Shown here one piece after another: positions 35,475 through 44,330 of a stretch of DNA of 64,000 nt. Made by a program: the position numbers and the translations under genes. How positions within the stretch are numbered: the first letter of the stretch is position 1; every line of letters starts with the position of its first letter. The DNA lies in NCBI RefSeq assembly GCF_000719775.1, contig NZ_JOHR01000003.1:124001-188000 (forward strand). The letters run 5' to 3'. Under the pieces are notes generated by a model. The model was given only the letters and a program-made list of their open reading frames with translations. It was not told the origin of the DNA and did not search any database. The stretch comes from Streptomyces sp. NRRL F-5135 (GTDB lineage: Bacteria > Actinomycetota > Actinomycetes > Streptomycetales > Streptomycetaceae).

Positions 35475-36338
35475 TCAGGTCCCGCGGCCGGCGGCGAAGG
35501 CGGAGCGGTGGTCGGCGGCCCAGGAGGCGTAGTCGCGCGCCGGCCTCCCCAGGAGCGTGGCCAGGGTCGGATCCACCTCACCCTTGGCGCCGGCCCGTTG
35601 CCGTACCGCGCTCTCCATCAGGGCATCCGCCACCGGGGCCGGATGACGGGTGAGCAACCGGCTCCACGCCTGACCCCACGTCAGCTCCTCGAGGCGCACC
35701 GGACGCGCCAGCAGGCGGGAGAGGACGGCGACCTGTTCGACGGGGCTGATGGCAGCGGGTCCGGTCAGGGCAAGGGCCCGGGTCGTCGGTTCACCGTCCG
35801 TCAGGCAGAGCGCGGCGGCATCGGCGATGTCGCGCGGATCGACGCTGGCGTTGGGCGAGGACGCGCCGAACACCCGGACCACGCCCTCCTCCCGGACCGA
35901 ACGGGCCCAGCCCAGTGTGTTGGACATGAAGGCCCGGGGGCGCAGGAAGGTCCAGCCCAGGCCCGAGGAGCGGATGAGCTCCTCGTTGCCGCGCTGCCAG
36001 CGGGTGACCAGGTCGGTGGCGTCCGGCTCGTCGACCGCGCGCGCCGAGAGCTTCACCACGTGGCGTACGCCCGCGGCGCGGGCCGCGGCGACGAAGTTCT
36101 CGTCGTGCGCGTGGGTCAGCGGGTCGTTCGTGACCAGGAACGCCGCCCGGACCCCGGTCAGGGCCGTGACCAGACTCGCGCGGTCGGTGAAGTCGCCGCC
36201 GACGGCCTCCGTCCGCGGTCCGGTGAGCGCGGTGAGACGGCGGGGGTCGCGGGCGAGGAGGCGTACGGGCTCGTCGGTGGCGAGCCGTCGTGCCACCAGC
36301 CCGCCGACGGTGCCGGTGACCCCGGTCAGCAGAATCAC
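35475..36338 (-). CDS. NmrA/SDR-a-type NAD(P)-binding protein
   Basis: A 287-residue atypical short-chain reductase. ILLTGVTGTVGGLVARRLA is the Gly-rich NAD(P) loop at the very N-terminus, followed by VRLLARDPRRL. HVVKLSARAVDEPDATDLVTRWQRGNEEL, cut here to its start HVVKLSA, and SGLGWTFLRPRAFMSN are typical of the NmrA-like/QOR2 group, whose members reduce quinones or sense redox state. The start GTG 36338 overlaps the stop of an upstream remnant frame by four bases (GTGA), so it was once the second gene of an operon. The substrate is unknown. Confidence 0.85.
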   Translation of the reverse strand: MILLTGVTGTVGGLVARRLATDEPVRLLARDPRRLTALTGPRTEAVGGDFTDRASLVTALTGVRAAFLVTNDPLTHAHDENFVAAARAAGVRHVVKLSARAVDEPDATDLVTRWQRGNEELIRSSGLGWTFLRPRAFMSNTLGWARSVREEGVVRVFGASSPNASVDPRDIADAAALCLTDGEPTTRALALTGPAAISPVEQVAVLSRLLARPVRLEELTWGQAWSRLLTRHPAPVADALMESAVRQRAGAKGEVDPTLATLLGRPARDYASWAADHRSAFAAGRGT

Positions 36339-36541
36339 GCCGGGACCGCCTGGCTCGTCGCCGCGGCGCGTGCGGCGTCCCGGCCGGGCCCGATGCCGGG
36401 ACAGGGCGGCGTGCCGGGAGCGGCGGGTGCGGGGAGGAGACGCCACCGCGCCCCCGAGACCTGGTGCCCGAGGACGGCACGCCGGGCGGGGGCCCGGGAC
36501 ATCAGCTCGATTCCGGTGAACGCCCGCACCAACAACCCCAC
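36335..36541 (-). pseudogene. C-terminal remnant of a gamma-butyrolactone-receptor-like TetR gene
   Basis: The frame reads VGLLVRAFTGIELMSRAPARR and then LGHQVSGARWRLLPAPAAPG. This matches by eye the last helices of ArpA/ScbR-type receptors (the FTGIQL-S-R, W-R-LLP-A pattern). In-frame sequence upstream (GLPTDTNPCET) continues the match, but a TAG stops it near 36605 and no DNA-binding domain follows. The frame ends in a TGA that overlaps the start of the NmrA-like gene, as expected if it was an intact upstream gene. The assignment rests on remembered family patterns. Confidence 0.45.
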
Positions 36542-37085
36542 CGTCTCGCACGGATTCGTATCCGTCGGCAGCCCACCCTGAGAACCGAGGCCGACAGGAG
36601 AAATCTACCGCCCGATCCGGGTGCCGTCGCACTCGTCCGGGCGGAGAGGCCGGTGCGGGCGGAGGGGTCGGCATATCTCGTGGGACGACCGGTCCGGTCG
36701 TCGCCTCCGCGGGGACGTTCACCCGTCGGAGGTACGGGATGGAGCCGGACGAGTGAACGTTGTCATGAGGACCGCGTGGCCCGGGGTGCCGGGGGAACGG
36801 CGCCGGCGGGGCCGATGGGCGTCGCGTCGCATCGGTTCCTGCGTTCCGCGAACGGTCACCGGATCGCCGCGCACAGACCCCTGAACGGGTGAGGCCGTTC
36901 TTGGTCATTCTTACGTTCTGTATCCGTCAGACAAGGATTTGACGGCTCATCTGATGAATGGATTATCAGTCAGCAATGCCTCTCGCACCCCTCTCGACCT
37001 GCACAAGTAGGGTTGCGGCGGTGGTTGATCGCCCGTGAGTGTGGGCAGCAGTTTCTGAGCGAACAGACATCAAGAAAGGCGTGTC
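36542..37085. other. Region with a decayed gene and the rppA leader
   Basis: The left part (36542-36880) shows no credible intact gene. The right part (36900-37000) is clearly less G+C-rich and holds the putative rppA promoter and an 11-bp palindrome. About 120 bases of untranslated leader precede rppA. Confidence 0.5.
36939..36966 (+). promoter_or_regulatory. Putative rppA promoter with palindromic spacer
   Basis: TTGACG (36939-36944) and GATTAT (36961-36966) are 16 bp apart. The spacer contains the perfect palindrome TCATCTGATGA (36947-36957), a possible operator. Confidence 0.5.
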
Positions 37086-38222
37086 GTGGCGACTCTGTGT
37101 AAACCCGCTGTCTCGGTTCCCGAGCACGTGATCACCATGGAAGACACACTCGCTCTCGCGCGCTCACTGCACGCGGACCATCCACAACTGCCCCTGGCAC
37201 TGCGGCTGATCTCGAACACCGGCGTAGCGAAGCGGCATATCGTCCAACCCATCGAGCAGACGCTCCAGCACCCGGGCTTCGAGGACCGCAACGTGCTGTA
37301 CGAGGCCGAGGCGAAGGCGCGGGTGCCCGCTGTGATCAACAGCGCGCTCGACCACGCCGAACTCCGCCCCACGGACATCGACCTGATCGTCTACGTCTCG
37401 TGCACCGGCTTCATGATGCCGTCGCTGACGGCCTGGCTGATCAACGAGATGGACTTCCCCAGCCACACCCGGCAGCTCCCGATCGCCCAGCTCGGCTGCG
37501 CGGCGGGCGGCGCGGCCATCAACAGGGCGCACGACTTCTGCCAGGCGTACCCCGAGGCCAATGTCCTCATCGTCGCCTGCGAGTTCTGCTCCCTGTGCTA
37601 CCAGCCGACCGATCTCGGGGTCGGATCGCTGCTGTCCAACGGCCTGTTCGGGGACGCGGTCGCCGCGGCCGTCGTACGCGGTGAGGGCGGCACGGGCATC
37701 TCGCTGGAGCGCAACGCGTCGCACCTCGTACCGGACACCACCGACTGGATCGCCTACAGCGTCCGGGCCACCGGGTTCCACTTCCTGCTCGACAAGCGGG
37801 TCCCCACCACCATGGAGCCGCTGGCCCCGGCCCTGCGCACCATCGCCGACCAGCACGGCTGGGACGCCACCGGGCTGGACTTCTACATCATCCACGCCGG
37901 CGGTCCGCGCATTCTGGACGACCTCAGCCGGTTCCTCGAAGTGCCACCGGACGCCTTCCGGTTCAGCCGGGGCACTCTCACCGAGTACGGCAACATCGCG
38001 AGCGCCGTCGTCCTCGACGCCGTCCGAAGACTCTTCGACGAGGGCGCGGTGACGGACGGGGCCCAGGGCATCATCGCCGGATTCGGCCCTGGTATCACCG
38101 CCGAGATGGCCCTGGGGCGGTGGACGGCCGGCGGGCCGGGCATCGTACCGGAGCTGATGGAGCCTCATATGCTGGGCGCGCAGGGAACGAACCTCCGCTC
38201 CGCGGCCGGGTCCATGCGCTGA
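37086..38222 (+). CDS. rppA: Type III polyketide synthase, 1,3,6,8-tetrahydroxynaphthalene synthase
   Basis: A 378-residue chalcone-synthase-fold enzyme that condenses five malonyl-CoA to tetrahydroxynaphthalene, precursor of flaviolin and brown pigments. The catalytic triad is at the exact RppA positions: Cys138 (LGCAAGGAA), His270 (IIHAGGPR) and Asn303 (YGNIAS). The start motif ATLCKPAVSVPEHVIT and VYVSCTGFMMPS are diagnostic of RppA. The start is GTG with AAAGG upstream. A cupin monooxygenase gene follows 158 bp later; the biaryl-coupling P450 of some strains is not adjacent. Confidence 0.95.
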   Translation: MATLCKPAVSVPEHVITMEDTLALARSLHADHPQLPLALRLISNTGVAKRHIVQPIEQTLQHPGFEDRNVLYEAEAKARVPAVINSALDHAELRPTDIDLIVYVSCTGFMMPSLTAWLINEMDFPSHTRQLPIAQLGCAAGGAAINRAHDFCQAYPEANVLIVACEFCSLCYQPTDLGVGSLLSNGLFGDAVAAAVVRGEGGTGISLERNASHLVPDTTDWIAYSVRATGFHFLLDKRVPTTMEPLAPALRTIADQHGWDATGLDFYIIHAGGPRILDDLSRFLEVPPDAFRFSRGTLTEYGNIASAVVLDAVRRLFDEGAVTDGAQGIIAGFGPGITAEMALGRWTAGGPGIVPELMEPHMLGAQGTNLRSAAGSMR

Positions 38223-38380
38223 CGACGGTGAGGACGGGACCGGGTCCCCGGCGCCGGCCGTGACCGGTGTCGCGGGGGCCCTGTCCCGCTCCGCGGGGCC
38301 GAAGGTTCCGGTCCCGGCACTGCCGACCCTAGGATCGCCGGGCCCGCGGCCCCCGAACTCGACTGCCTGGAGCAAACCGG

Positions 38381-38911
38381 ATGACCCAGCTGACACGGAC
38401 GGAGGGGCTGATCGTCCCGCCGGGCGGAGGCACCACCGTCCGTACCCCGGCCCAGCAGGTGACCTTCAAGGTCACCGGCGAGCACTCGACGGTGTCCTCG
38501 AGTTTCGAGGTCGTCGTGCCGCCCGGATTCGACGTCGGCGCCCACCGGCACGCGCACAGCGAGGAACTGTTCTACATCCTCGACGGTGAACTCGACGTCC
38601 TCGCCTTCGAGCCGCGCGTACGCACGGAGGACTGGCGGCACTGGGAGTCAGAGTCCGGCCTGACGGCGGTCAGGGCCACGCCCGGCACGGTCATCGTCGT
38701 CCCGCCCGGCTGCCCGCACGCCTTCGCCAACCGGGCGGACGCGCCGGCCCGGATGTTCTTCCAGTCGTCCCCGCCCTCCGACCACGAACGTTACTTCGAG
38801 GAACTGCTCGACATCCTCAAGGACGGGGCCACACCCGACCCCGAGGCCATCGCCGACCTGCGCCTCCGCTACGACATCGAGCAGATCACCCCGCTCCGCC
38901 ACAAGCCCTGA
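38381..38911 (+). CDS. momA: Cupin, probable quinone-forming monooxygenase (MomA type)
   Basis: A 176-residue single-domain cupin. Metal motif 1 is AHRHAHSEELFYILDGELDV (H-x-H, Glu) and motif 2 is PGTVIVVPPGCPHAFAN. Cupins next to rppA, such as MomA of S. antibioticus, oxidise tetrahydroxynaphthalene to flaviolin without added cofactor. Position and length fit that role. GGAG lies eight bases before the ATG. A TAGGAT hexamer at about 38329 may give it its own promoter. The symbol is by context and family, not by close comparison. Confidence 0.75.
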   Translation: MTQLTRTEGLIVPPGGGTTVRTPAQQVTFKVTGEHSTVSSSFEVVVPPGFDVGAHRHAHSEELFYILDGELDVLAFEPRVRTEDWRHWESESGLTAVRATPGTVIVVPPGCPHAFANRADAPARMFFQSSPPSDHERYFEELLDILKDGATPDPEAIADLRLRYDIEQITPLRHKP

Positions 38912-38948
38912 GCGCGTGCCCCTCACCACCCGTCTCACTCGTACGAGG

Positions 38949-38978
38949 GTCTGACACCGCGTGAACCCGGTGTCAGAC
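38949..38978. promoter_or_regulatory. Perfect 10-bp inverted repeat before the membrane-protein pair
   Basis: GTCTGACACC (38949-38958) and GGTGTCAGAC (38969-38978) flank a 10-base spacer. It ends 13 bases before the ATG at 38992, so it could be an operator, an RNA hairpin masking translation, or the terminator of the cupin gene. Confidence 0.55.
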
Positions 38979-38991
38979 GGACCGTGGACAC

Positions 38992-39591
38992 ATGGACAAC
39001 ACATCGGCACTCGGGCACCCGCCGCCCCACGGGCCGCGGGACCGCCGGCGGATCGTCGCGATCGCGCTCGGCATGGTCACGCTGACGGCCGGCTGGCCGC
39101 TGATCGGCCTGGCCCTGTCGGACCGGGAGCCGGTCCGGCCGGGCACGGTGCTGTGGCTCGGACCCGGTCGGCAGAGCGCGGCGCTGCGGATCGTCGGCGA
39201 CGGCTGGCAGGTGCGCAAGGCCGAGAGCGACCCCGACGTGTCGTACGCCCTTTCGCTCGACGGCGTCGATCTGGTGGCGAGGTACGTCGCACTCGCCTCC
39301 CGCACCGGCGCCCGACGCCTGTGGGCGGGCCTGGGCAGGGTGCAGTCCGTCGCCGACCAGGACAGCCGCCTGGGCGGACCACGACCGGTCACCAGCAGCG
39401 GGGGCGCGAGCGGACTGACGGGGGCGCTGGCCCGGGACGGCCGCGCCGGGACGGCAACCCTCTGGCTGCCGCCCGGCGCGAGCTACGCCGTCGAGGTCAC
39501 CGTACTGGCGAAACCGGGCGCCGGCCCGCGCGCGAGAGCGGACGCCTCGGCGACGGCCCGGAGCGTCGCCTTCCTCGGGGGAGGGTCATGA
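38992..39591 (+). CDS. Membrane-anchored hypothetical protein
   Basis: A 199-residue protein with a basic N-terminus (about 1-20), one membrane helix (about 21-43) and an extracytoplasmic domain of about 155 residues with no known motif. The outer part is Gly/Ser/Arg-rich with a beta pattern (GTVLWLGPGRQSAALRIVG). It is coupled by an ATGA overlap to the PrsW-like protease gene and is thus a candidate substrate or partner of it. The ribosome site is poor and lies next to the inverted repeat at 38949-38978. Confidence 0.65.
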   Translation: MDNTSALGHPPPHGPRDRRRIVAIALGMVTLTAGWPLIGLALSDREPVRPGTVLWLGPGRQSAALRIVGDGWQVRKAESDPDVSYALSLDGVDLVARYVALASRTGARRLWAGLGRVQSVADQDSRLGGPRPVTSSGGASGLTGALARDGRAGTATLWLPPGASYAVEVTVLAKPGAGPRARADASATARSVAFLGGGS

Positions 39592-40628
39592 CCGGCCCCG
39601 CCCTGCCCGCCGCGTACACGGCCGTGCGCCGGTCCTGGCGGCAAAGACCGGCTCGCTGGCTCGGCGGTGGACTGTGTCTGCTCGGAGCCCTGCTGACGCT
39701 CGCCGAGTTCGCCGCCGTCATCCGGGTCTTCTCCGGCCCCGCGTCGCTCGCCCTCCTGCTGCTGCTGTTCACCGTGGGCATCGGCGTCGCCGTCCTCGGC
39801 CGGGTGCGCCCCTTCCGGCCGCCACCGCGGGCCTGGGCCTGGAGCGGGGTCGCCTGGGGGGCCACCGCCGCGGCCGGCTGCGCGATCGTCGCCAACACCG
39901 GACTCCAGGGCATCTGGGCCAAGACCGCCGGCATCGCGTTCGCCTCACGGTGGGCGGCCGCCCTCACCGCCCCCTTGAACGAGGAACTGTTCAAACTCGC
40001 CGGCGTCGCGCTCATCGCGCTCGGCGCCCGGAGCCGCGTACGCGGGCCCCTTGACGGGTTCTTCCTGGGCGCGTTCACCGGACTGGGGTTCCAGGTGGTG
40101 GAGAACTGGACCTACGCGATGAACTCCGTTCTGATGGGCGGTGGGGTGGACGGCTCCGCCGATGTCCTCAGGTCCTTCCTCACCCGCGTCCTGGTGACGG
40201 GCCTCGGCACCCACTGGGCTCTGAGCGCGGTCGCCGGGACGGCGGTCGGCATCCTGCTCGCGCACGACGACCGCCGTCGGCGCGCCGGACCGGCCGTGCT
40301 CTGCGTCCTGACGGCCATGGGCATGCACGCGCTGTTCGACGCCCCCGTCCTCACCTCGGCCACCGGGATCGTCGCCAAGGTGGCCCTGAACTTCCTGATC
40401 GCCGCCGGGTTCTACCTCACTCTCCGGCACCGGGCCCGGCGGCGGGCGCGCGTGTTCCTGCGCTCCCCCCGGACGGACCTCTCCCTCACGCTGCTCACCC
40501 GCCGCTCCCGGCGCCGCGCCCTGCGGACACTGCCCCCGGCGCGCCGCCCGGCCGCCGAACGGCGCGCACAGAGCTACCTGGACCTCGTCGAGGAGGTGGC
40601 CGCGGACAGTACGCGCGGGCCGGCCTGA
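39588..40628 (+). CDS. PrsW-family intramembrane metalloprotease
   Basis: A 346-residue protein with about eight membrane helices. The family's active-site motifs are present: NEELFKLAG (E-E-x-x-K), FLGAFTGLGFQVVENW (F-x-x-x-E) and the later H residues in GTHWAL and GMHALFDAP. PrsW proteases cut single-pass membrane proteins such as anti-sigma factors. GGGGGAGGG and the ATGA overlap tie it to the preceding anchored protein. The basic C-terminal tail of about 60 residues is an addition beyond the catalytic core. Confidence 0.85.
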   Translation: MTGPALPAAYTAVRRSWRQRPARWLGGGLCLLGALLTLAEFAAVIRVFSGPASLALLLLLFTVGIGVAVLGRVRPFRPPPRAWAWSGVAWGATAAAGCAIVANTGLQGIWAKTAGIAFASRWAAALTAPLNEELFKLAGVALIALGARSRVRGPLDGFFLGAFTGLGFQVVENWTYAMNSVLMGGGVDGSADVLRSFLTRVLVTGLGTHWALSAVAGTAVGILLAHDDRRRRAGPAVLCVLTAMGMHALFDAPVLTSATGIVAKVALNFLIAAGFYLTLRHRARRRARVFLRSPRTDLSLTLLTRRSRRRALRTLPPARRPAAERRAQSYLDLVEEVAADSTRGPA

Positions 40629-40761
40629 CCGGCCCGGGGCCCGGCACGCCCGAAGCCATGTTCGTCAACGCGCCCTGGTAGACGTCGCGTTGACCTGCAC
40701 CGCGGCACCGCTGACCAGTTCGTGGGCACACCATGGGCGCACGAGCCCGCACGGCTAGTGT

Positions 40762-40788
40762 GTGCGCACCGTGTGCGTGTCCACGCAC
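40762..40788. promoter_or_regulatory. Two adjacent palindromes in the metF leader
   Basis: GTGCGCAC (40762-40769) and GTGCGTG-TC-CACGCAC (40773-40788) are both perfect. They lie between a TAGTGT hexamer and the metF ribosome site, a fitting place for a repressor. Confidence 0.45.
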
Positions 40789-40816
40789 CGAGCGACGTGA
40801 AGAAAGGACCCCCGCC

Positions 40817-41761
40817 ATGGCGGCAGCTACCGCGGACCGTCCCCCGCACGCCCGGCCCGGTCCCCGCGCCCTGTTGGCCGAGGGAAAGCGCTCGTACTCC
40901 TTCGAGTTCTTCCCGCCGAAGACCGACGCCGGGGAGCGCACGCTCTGGAACGCGATCCGCCGTATCGAAGCGCTGGCGCCGACCTTCGTCTCCGTGACCT
41001 ACGGGGCCGGCGGCTCGTCACGGGACCGGACGATCGAGGTCACCAAGCGCATCGCCGCCGAGACCACGCTGCGCCCCGTGGCGCACCTGACCGCCGTGGG
41101 CCACTCCGTGGCGGAACTGCGGCACATCATCGGCCAGTACGCGGACGCGGGCATCCGGGACGTCCTCGCCCTGCGCGGTGACCCGCCCGGCGACCCGCGC
41201 GGCGAGTGGGTCCGCCACCCGGAGGGGTTCGCGCAGGCCGGTGAACTCGTCACCCTCATCAGGGACCTGGGGGACTTCACGGTCGGGGTGGCCGCGTTCC
41301 CCGAGCGGCACCCGCGTTCGCCCGACTGGGAGAGCGACATCCGCCACTTCGTCGCCAAATGCAGGGCGGGCGCCGACTACGCCATCACCCAGATGTTCTT
41401 CCACGTGGAGGACTACCTCCGCCTGCGTGACCGGATCGAGGCGGCGGGGTGTACGACTCCGATCATCCCGGAGATCATGCCGGCCACCGACGCACGGCAG
41501 ATCCGCCGCTTCGCCGAACTCAGCGACGCCCGCTTCCCCCCGGAGCTGGCCCGGCGCCTGGAAGCGGCCGCGGGGCGGCCGGAGGAGGGCCATCGGATCG
41601 GTGTCGAGTACGCGACCGTGATGGCCGAACGACTGCTCGCCGAGGGCGCGCCCGGCCTGCACTACATCACGCTCAACCGCTCCACGGCCACGATGGAGAT
41701 CCACCAGAACCTGGGAGTGAGCACGGACGACGACCGGCCGCTGGCCGCCACGTCCGGCTGA
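40817..41761 (+). CDS. metF: 5,10-methylenetetrahydrofolate reductase
   Basis: A 314-residue FAD enzyme that makes 5-methyl-THF for methionine synthesis. [15 protein letters not shown] at the N-terminus carries the catalytic Glu, SVTYGAGGS and ALRGDPPG are folate and flavin loops, and [21 protein letters not shown] and LHYITLNRS complete the MetF pattern. The length matches the bacterial single-domain form. AAAGGAC precedes the ATG. No corrinoid or SAM riboswitch was recognised in the 190-base upstream region. Confidence 0.95.
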   Translation: MAAATADRPPHARPGPRALLAEGKRSYSFEFFPPKTDAGERTLWNAIRRIEALAPTFVSVTYGAGGSSRDRTIEVTKRIAAETTLRPVAHLTAVGHSVAELRHIIGQYADAGIRDVLALRGDPPGDPRGEWVRHPEGFAQAGELVTLIRDLGDFTVGVAAFPERHPRSPDWESDIRHFVAKCRAGADYAITQMFFHVEDYLRLRDRIEAAGCTTPIIPEIMPATDARQIRRFAELSDARFPPELARRLEAAAGRPEEGHRIGVEYATVMAERLLAEGAPGLHYITLNRSTATMEIHQNLGVSTDDDRPLAATSG

Positions 41762-41797
41762 CACTCCTGACACCCCTGGCACGCCGGTGGAAAAAGA

Positions 41798-41844
41798 CCG
41801 CCGGCCCCGGCCGTGTCCGTCGAGGACACGACCGGGGCCGGCGG
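41798..41844. terminator. Bidirectional terminator between metF and the efflux gene
   Basis: CCGCCGGCCCCGG (41798-41810) pairs with CCGGGGCCGGCGG (41832-41844), continued by GTGTCC/GGACAC across a 2x2 internal loop. It serves two convergent genes. Confidence 0.85.
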
Positions 41845-41967
41845 CCGGAACCGCCCCGGCCCACGCAGGGGCCGGGGCGTCGCGCGGGAGCGGTCCGTAC
41901 GGAGCGGGCGTGCGACGCGCGTGACGACCGCGACCGTACGGGCCGGCCGGCCCGGGCCGGTTCGCGG

Positions 41968-43590
41968 TCAGCTCACGGGCGTCGCCGGCGTCGCGGCGGC
42001 ACCGTCGGCGTCCCCGCCGGCTCCGTCGGACGTCCCGCGCTCCTGGGCGAGCCGCTCCATGCCGCTCGTCGTCTTGAGGGGCTTCTCCTTGATGAAGAGG
42101 ACCGCGACCAGCGCGAGAGCGGCGAACGGCGTGGCGACCAGGAACAGCTCCGCCGTGGCCACCCCGTACGCGTTCTGCACCAGTTCGCGCACCGGCTCGG
42201 GCAGCGTGGAGATGTCCGGTATCTTCCCCTCGCCGGAACCGCCGCCCTCGCCCTGGCCGGCTCCGCCCATGCCCTTGGCCAGCTCGGAGCTGACCCGGTT
42301 GGCGAGCACGGCCCCCAGGACGCTCGTGCCGATCGTGCCGCCCATGCTGCGGAAGAACGACAGCACGGACGTGGCCGCGCCGAGTTCCGCCGCGGGGACG
42401 TCGTTCTGGGCCGCGAGGACCAGGTTCTGCATCAGCATGCCGACACCGATGCCGAGGACGGCCATGTACAGGCTCAGCAGTCCGAAGCCGGTGTCGGAGC
42501 CGATGGTGGACAGCAGTGCCAGACCCGCCGTCATGACCACGGCGCCCGCGACCAGATAGATCTTCCACTTGCCGGTGGCGCTGATGATCTGACCCGCGAC
42601 CGTGGAGGACACCAGCAGGCCCAGGATCATCGGCAGACCCATCAGGCCCGCGACGGTCGGGCTCTTGCCCTGGGAGATCTGGAAGTACTGGGACAGGAAG
42701 ACCGTGCCGCCGAACATGGCCACACCGACCAGCAGGCTCGCCACCGTGGTCAGGGTGATCGTGCGGTTGCGGAAGATGTCCAGCGGAATGATCGGCTCGG
42801 GCGCCCGGGACTCGACGAAGACCGCGGCCAGCAGCAGCACCGCCCCCGTCGTGGTGAGGGCGGCCGTCTGCCAGGACGCCCAGTCGAACTCGTTGCCCGC
42901 CAGGGACGTCCAGATCAGCAGTGCGCTGATACCCGCGACGATCAGGAACGCGCCCAGGTAGTCGATCTTCACCTCACGGCGGACCGTGGGCAGGCGCAGC
43001 GTGCGCTGGAGGATCAGGATCGCGGCGAGCGCGAACGGCACGCCGATGAAGAAGCACCAGCGCCACCCCAGCCACGACGTGTCCACCAGCACACCGCCGA
43101 CCAGCGGGCCCGCGACCGTGCCGACGGCGAAGACGGCGCCGAAGATCCCGGAGAACTTGCCCAGCCGCCGCGGCGGGACGACCGCGGCCATGACGACCTG
43201 CACCAGGGCGGTCAGACCGCCCGCGCCGATGCCCTGGACGACACGGCTGAAGATGAGCAGCCCGGCGCCCTGCGAGAAGCCGGCGAGGAGCGATCCCACG
43301 ACGAACATGGCGAGCGAGAGCTGGAGCAGCAGCTTCTTGTTGTAGAGGTCGGAGAGCTTGCCCCACAGCGGGACGGTCGCCGTCATGGCGAGCAGCTCCG
43401 AGGTGACGACCCAGGTGTACGAGGACTGGCTGGCGCCGAGGTCGGTGATGATGCGGGGCAGCGCGTTGGCCACCACCGTGCCGGCCAGGATGGCGACGAA
43501 CATGCCCGCCATCAGACCCGACATGACTTGGAGTATCTGCCGGTCGGTCATGGAGGTCGGCGCCTGGTCAGGCGCCTGCGTTGTACTCAA
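41968..43590 (-). CDS. DHA2-family MFS drug efflux transporter
   Basis: A 540-residue transporter with 14 predicted membrane helices. Motif C-like GIFGAVFAVGTVAGPLVGG, motif A LWGKLSDLYNKK and motif B RVVQGIGAGG are visible; they mark drug/proton antiporters of the EmrB/QacA type. The start is TTG 43590 with GAAGGAC upstream, overlapping the TetR stop (TTGA). The C-terminus is Asp/Ala/Gly-rich and soluble. The coupled TetR gene suggests the pump is induced by its own substrate. Confidence 0.92.
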   Translation of the reverse strand: MSTTQAPDQAPTSMTDRQILQVMSGLMAGMFVAILAGTVVANALPRIITDLGASQSSYTWVVTSELLAMTATVPLWGKLSDLYNKKLLLQLSLAMFVVGSLLAGFSQGAGLLIFSRVVQGIGAGGLTALVQVVMAAVVPPRRLGKFSGIFGAVFAVGTVAGPLVGGVLVDTSWLGWRWCFFIGVPFALAAILILQRTLRLPTVRREVKIDYLGAFLIVAGISALLIWTSLAGNEFDWASWQTAALTTTGAVLLLAAVFVESRAPEPIIPLDIFRNRTITLTTVASLLVGVAMFGGTVFLSQYFQISQGKSPTVAGLMGLPMILGLLVSSTVAGQIISATGKWKIYLVAGAVVMTAGLALLSTIGSDTGFGLLSLYMAVLGIGVGMLMQNLVLAAQNDVPAAELGAATSVLSFFRSMGGTIGTSVLGAVLANRVSSELAKGMGGAGQGEGGGSGEGKIPDISTLPEPVRELVQNAYGVATAELFLVATPFAALALVAVLFIKEKPLKTTSGMERLAQERGTSDGAGGDADGAAATPATPVS

Positions 43591-44330
43591 GGTGTCCTTC
43601 TTGAATCCTTGGATGGTCGGTCGCCGGGCTGTGGTTGCGGCAGCCCGGCGGCCAGCTGATCGAAGACGTCGTGGAAGATTTCGAGGAACGCCGCGGGACT
43701 CGGCGTTTCCGCCTGGGCCTGGGCGCACCAGTGCTCGGCGGAGACCCGTACGGCCGTGTTGGCGACGGACGCCAGCAGCTTCGGGTAGAGGTCCAGGTGT
43801 GAGGTGTCGGGGAACGGCCCCGGAGCGGGGCGCTCCGCGCACGGTGGCCGGCGCCGCCCAGTCGGGGGCACTGTCGGGGTGGCCGCCCCGGCGCGTCCGG
43901 CGATGGCCCCGGCGAGCGCGATCTCGTCGGCGATGTGCGCGCCCATGCCGCGGACCAGCAGGTGAGGCGAGCGCTGGAGCACCGTGGCCCGCAGCCGCCA
44001 GATCTCCTGCTGCTCCTCCACGTTCATCAACTCGGCGGCGAACGCCTCGCGCACCACCTCGAGCGGGGGCCGGCCGGCCGGCGCCTCGCGCACGGCACGC
44101 CGTACCCGCTCCCCGACATCCCGGTCGATCATGACGAATGCGTCGTCATGGGTGTCGAAGTAGTTGAAGAATGTACGTGGCGAAACCCCCGCGGCTTCGC
44201 TGATCGCCTCGACGGTGACATTCTCCGCGCCGTGCTCGGCCGCCAGCCGCACGGCCGCCTCGGCCAGGGCCCTGCGGGTCGCCCGCTTCTTGCGCTCGCG
44301 CAGTCCCAGGACCGTGCCTTCCGTTCTCAC
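43587..44330 (-). CDS. TetR-family regulator of the efflux pump
   Basis: A 247-residue repressor. The helix-turn-helix is in RKKRATRRALAEAAVRLAAE through NVTVEAISEAAGVSPRTFFNYF, here given as its two halves, and is of the AcrR/MftR-like type. A Pro/Arg-rich insertion (about residues 155-175) breaks the ligand domain and looks strain-specific. The start GTG 44330 has no ribosome site and a CATACT -10 just ahead, suggesting a leaderless message. Repeated TGCA motifs between 44334 and 44360 may be its operator. Its stop overlaps the transporter start. Confidence 0.85.
   Translation of the reverse strand: MRTEGTVLGLRERKKRATRRALAEAAVRLAAEHGAENVTVEAISEAAGVSPRTFFNYFDTHDDAFVMIDRDVGERVRRAVREAPAGRPPLEVVREAFAAELMNVEEQQEIWRLRATVLQRSPHLLVRGMGAHIADEIALAGAIAGRAGAATPTVPPTGRRRPPCAERPAPGPFPDTSHLDLYPKLLASVANTAVRVSAEHWCAQAQAETPSPAAFLEIFHDVFDQLAAGLPQPQPGDRPSKDSRRTP

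Noticed and set aside
40630..40816. Possible riboswitch in front of metF
   Set aside because: No B12 box or SAM-type core was recognised and the leader is short; the palindromes fit a DNA-binding protein better.
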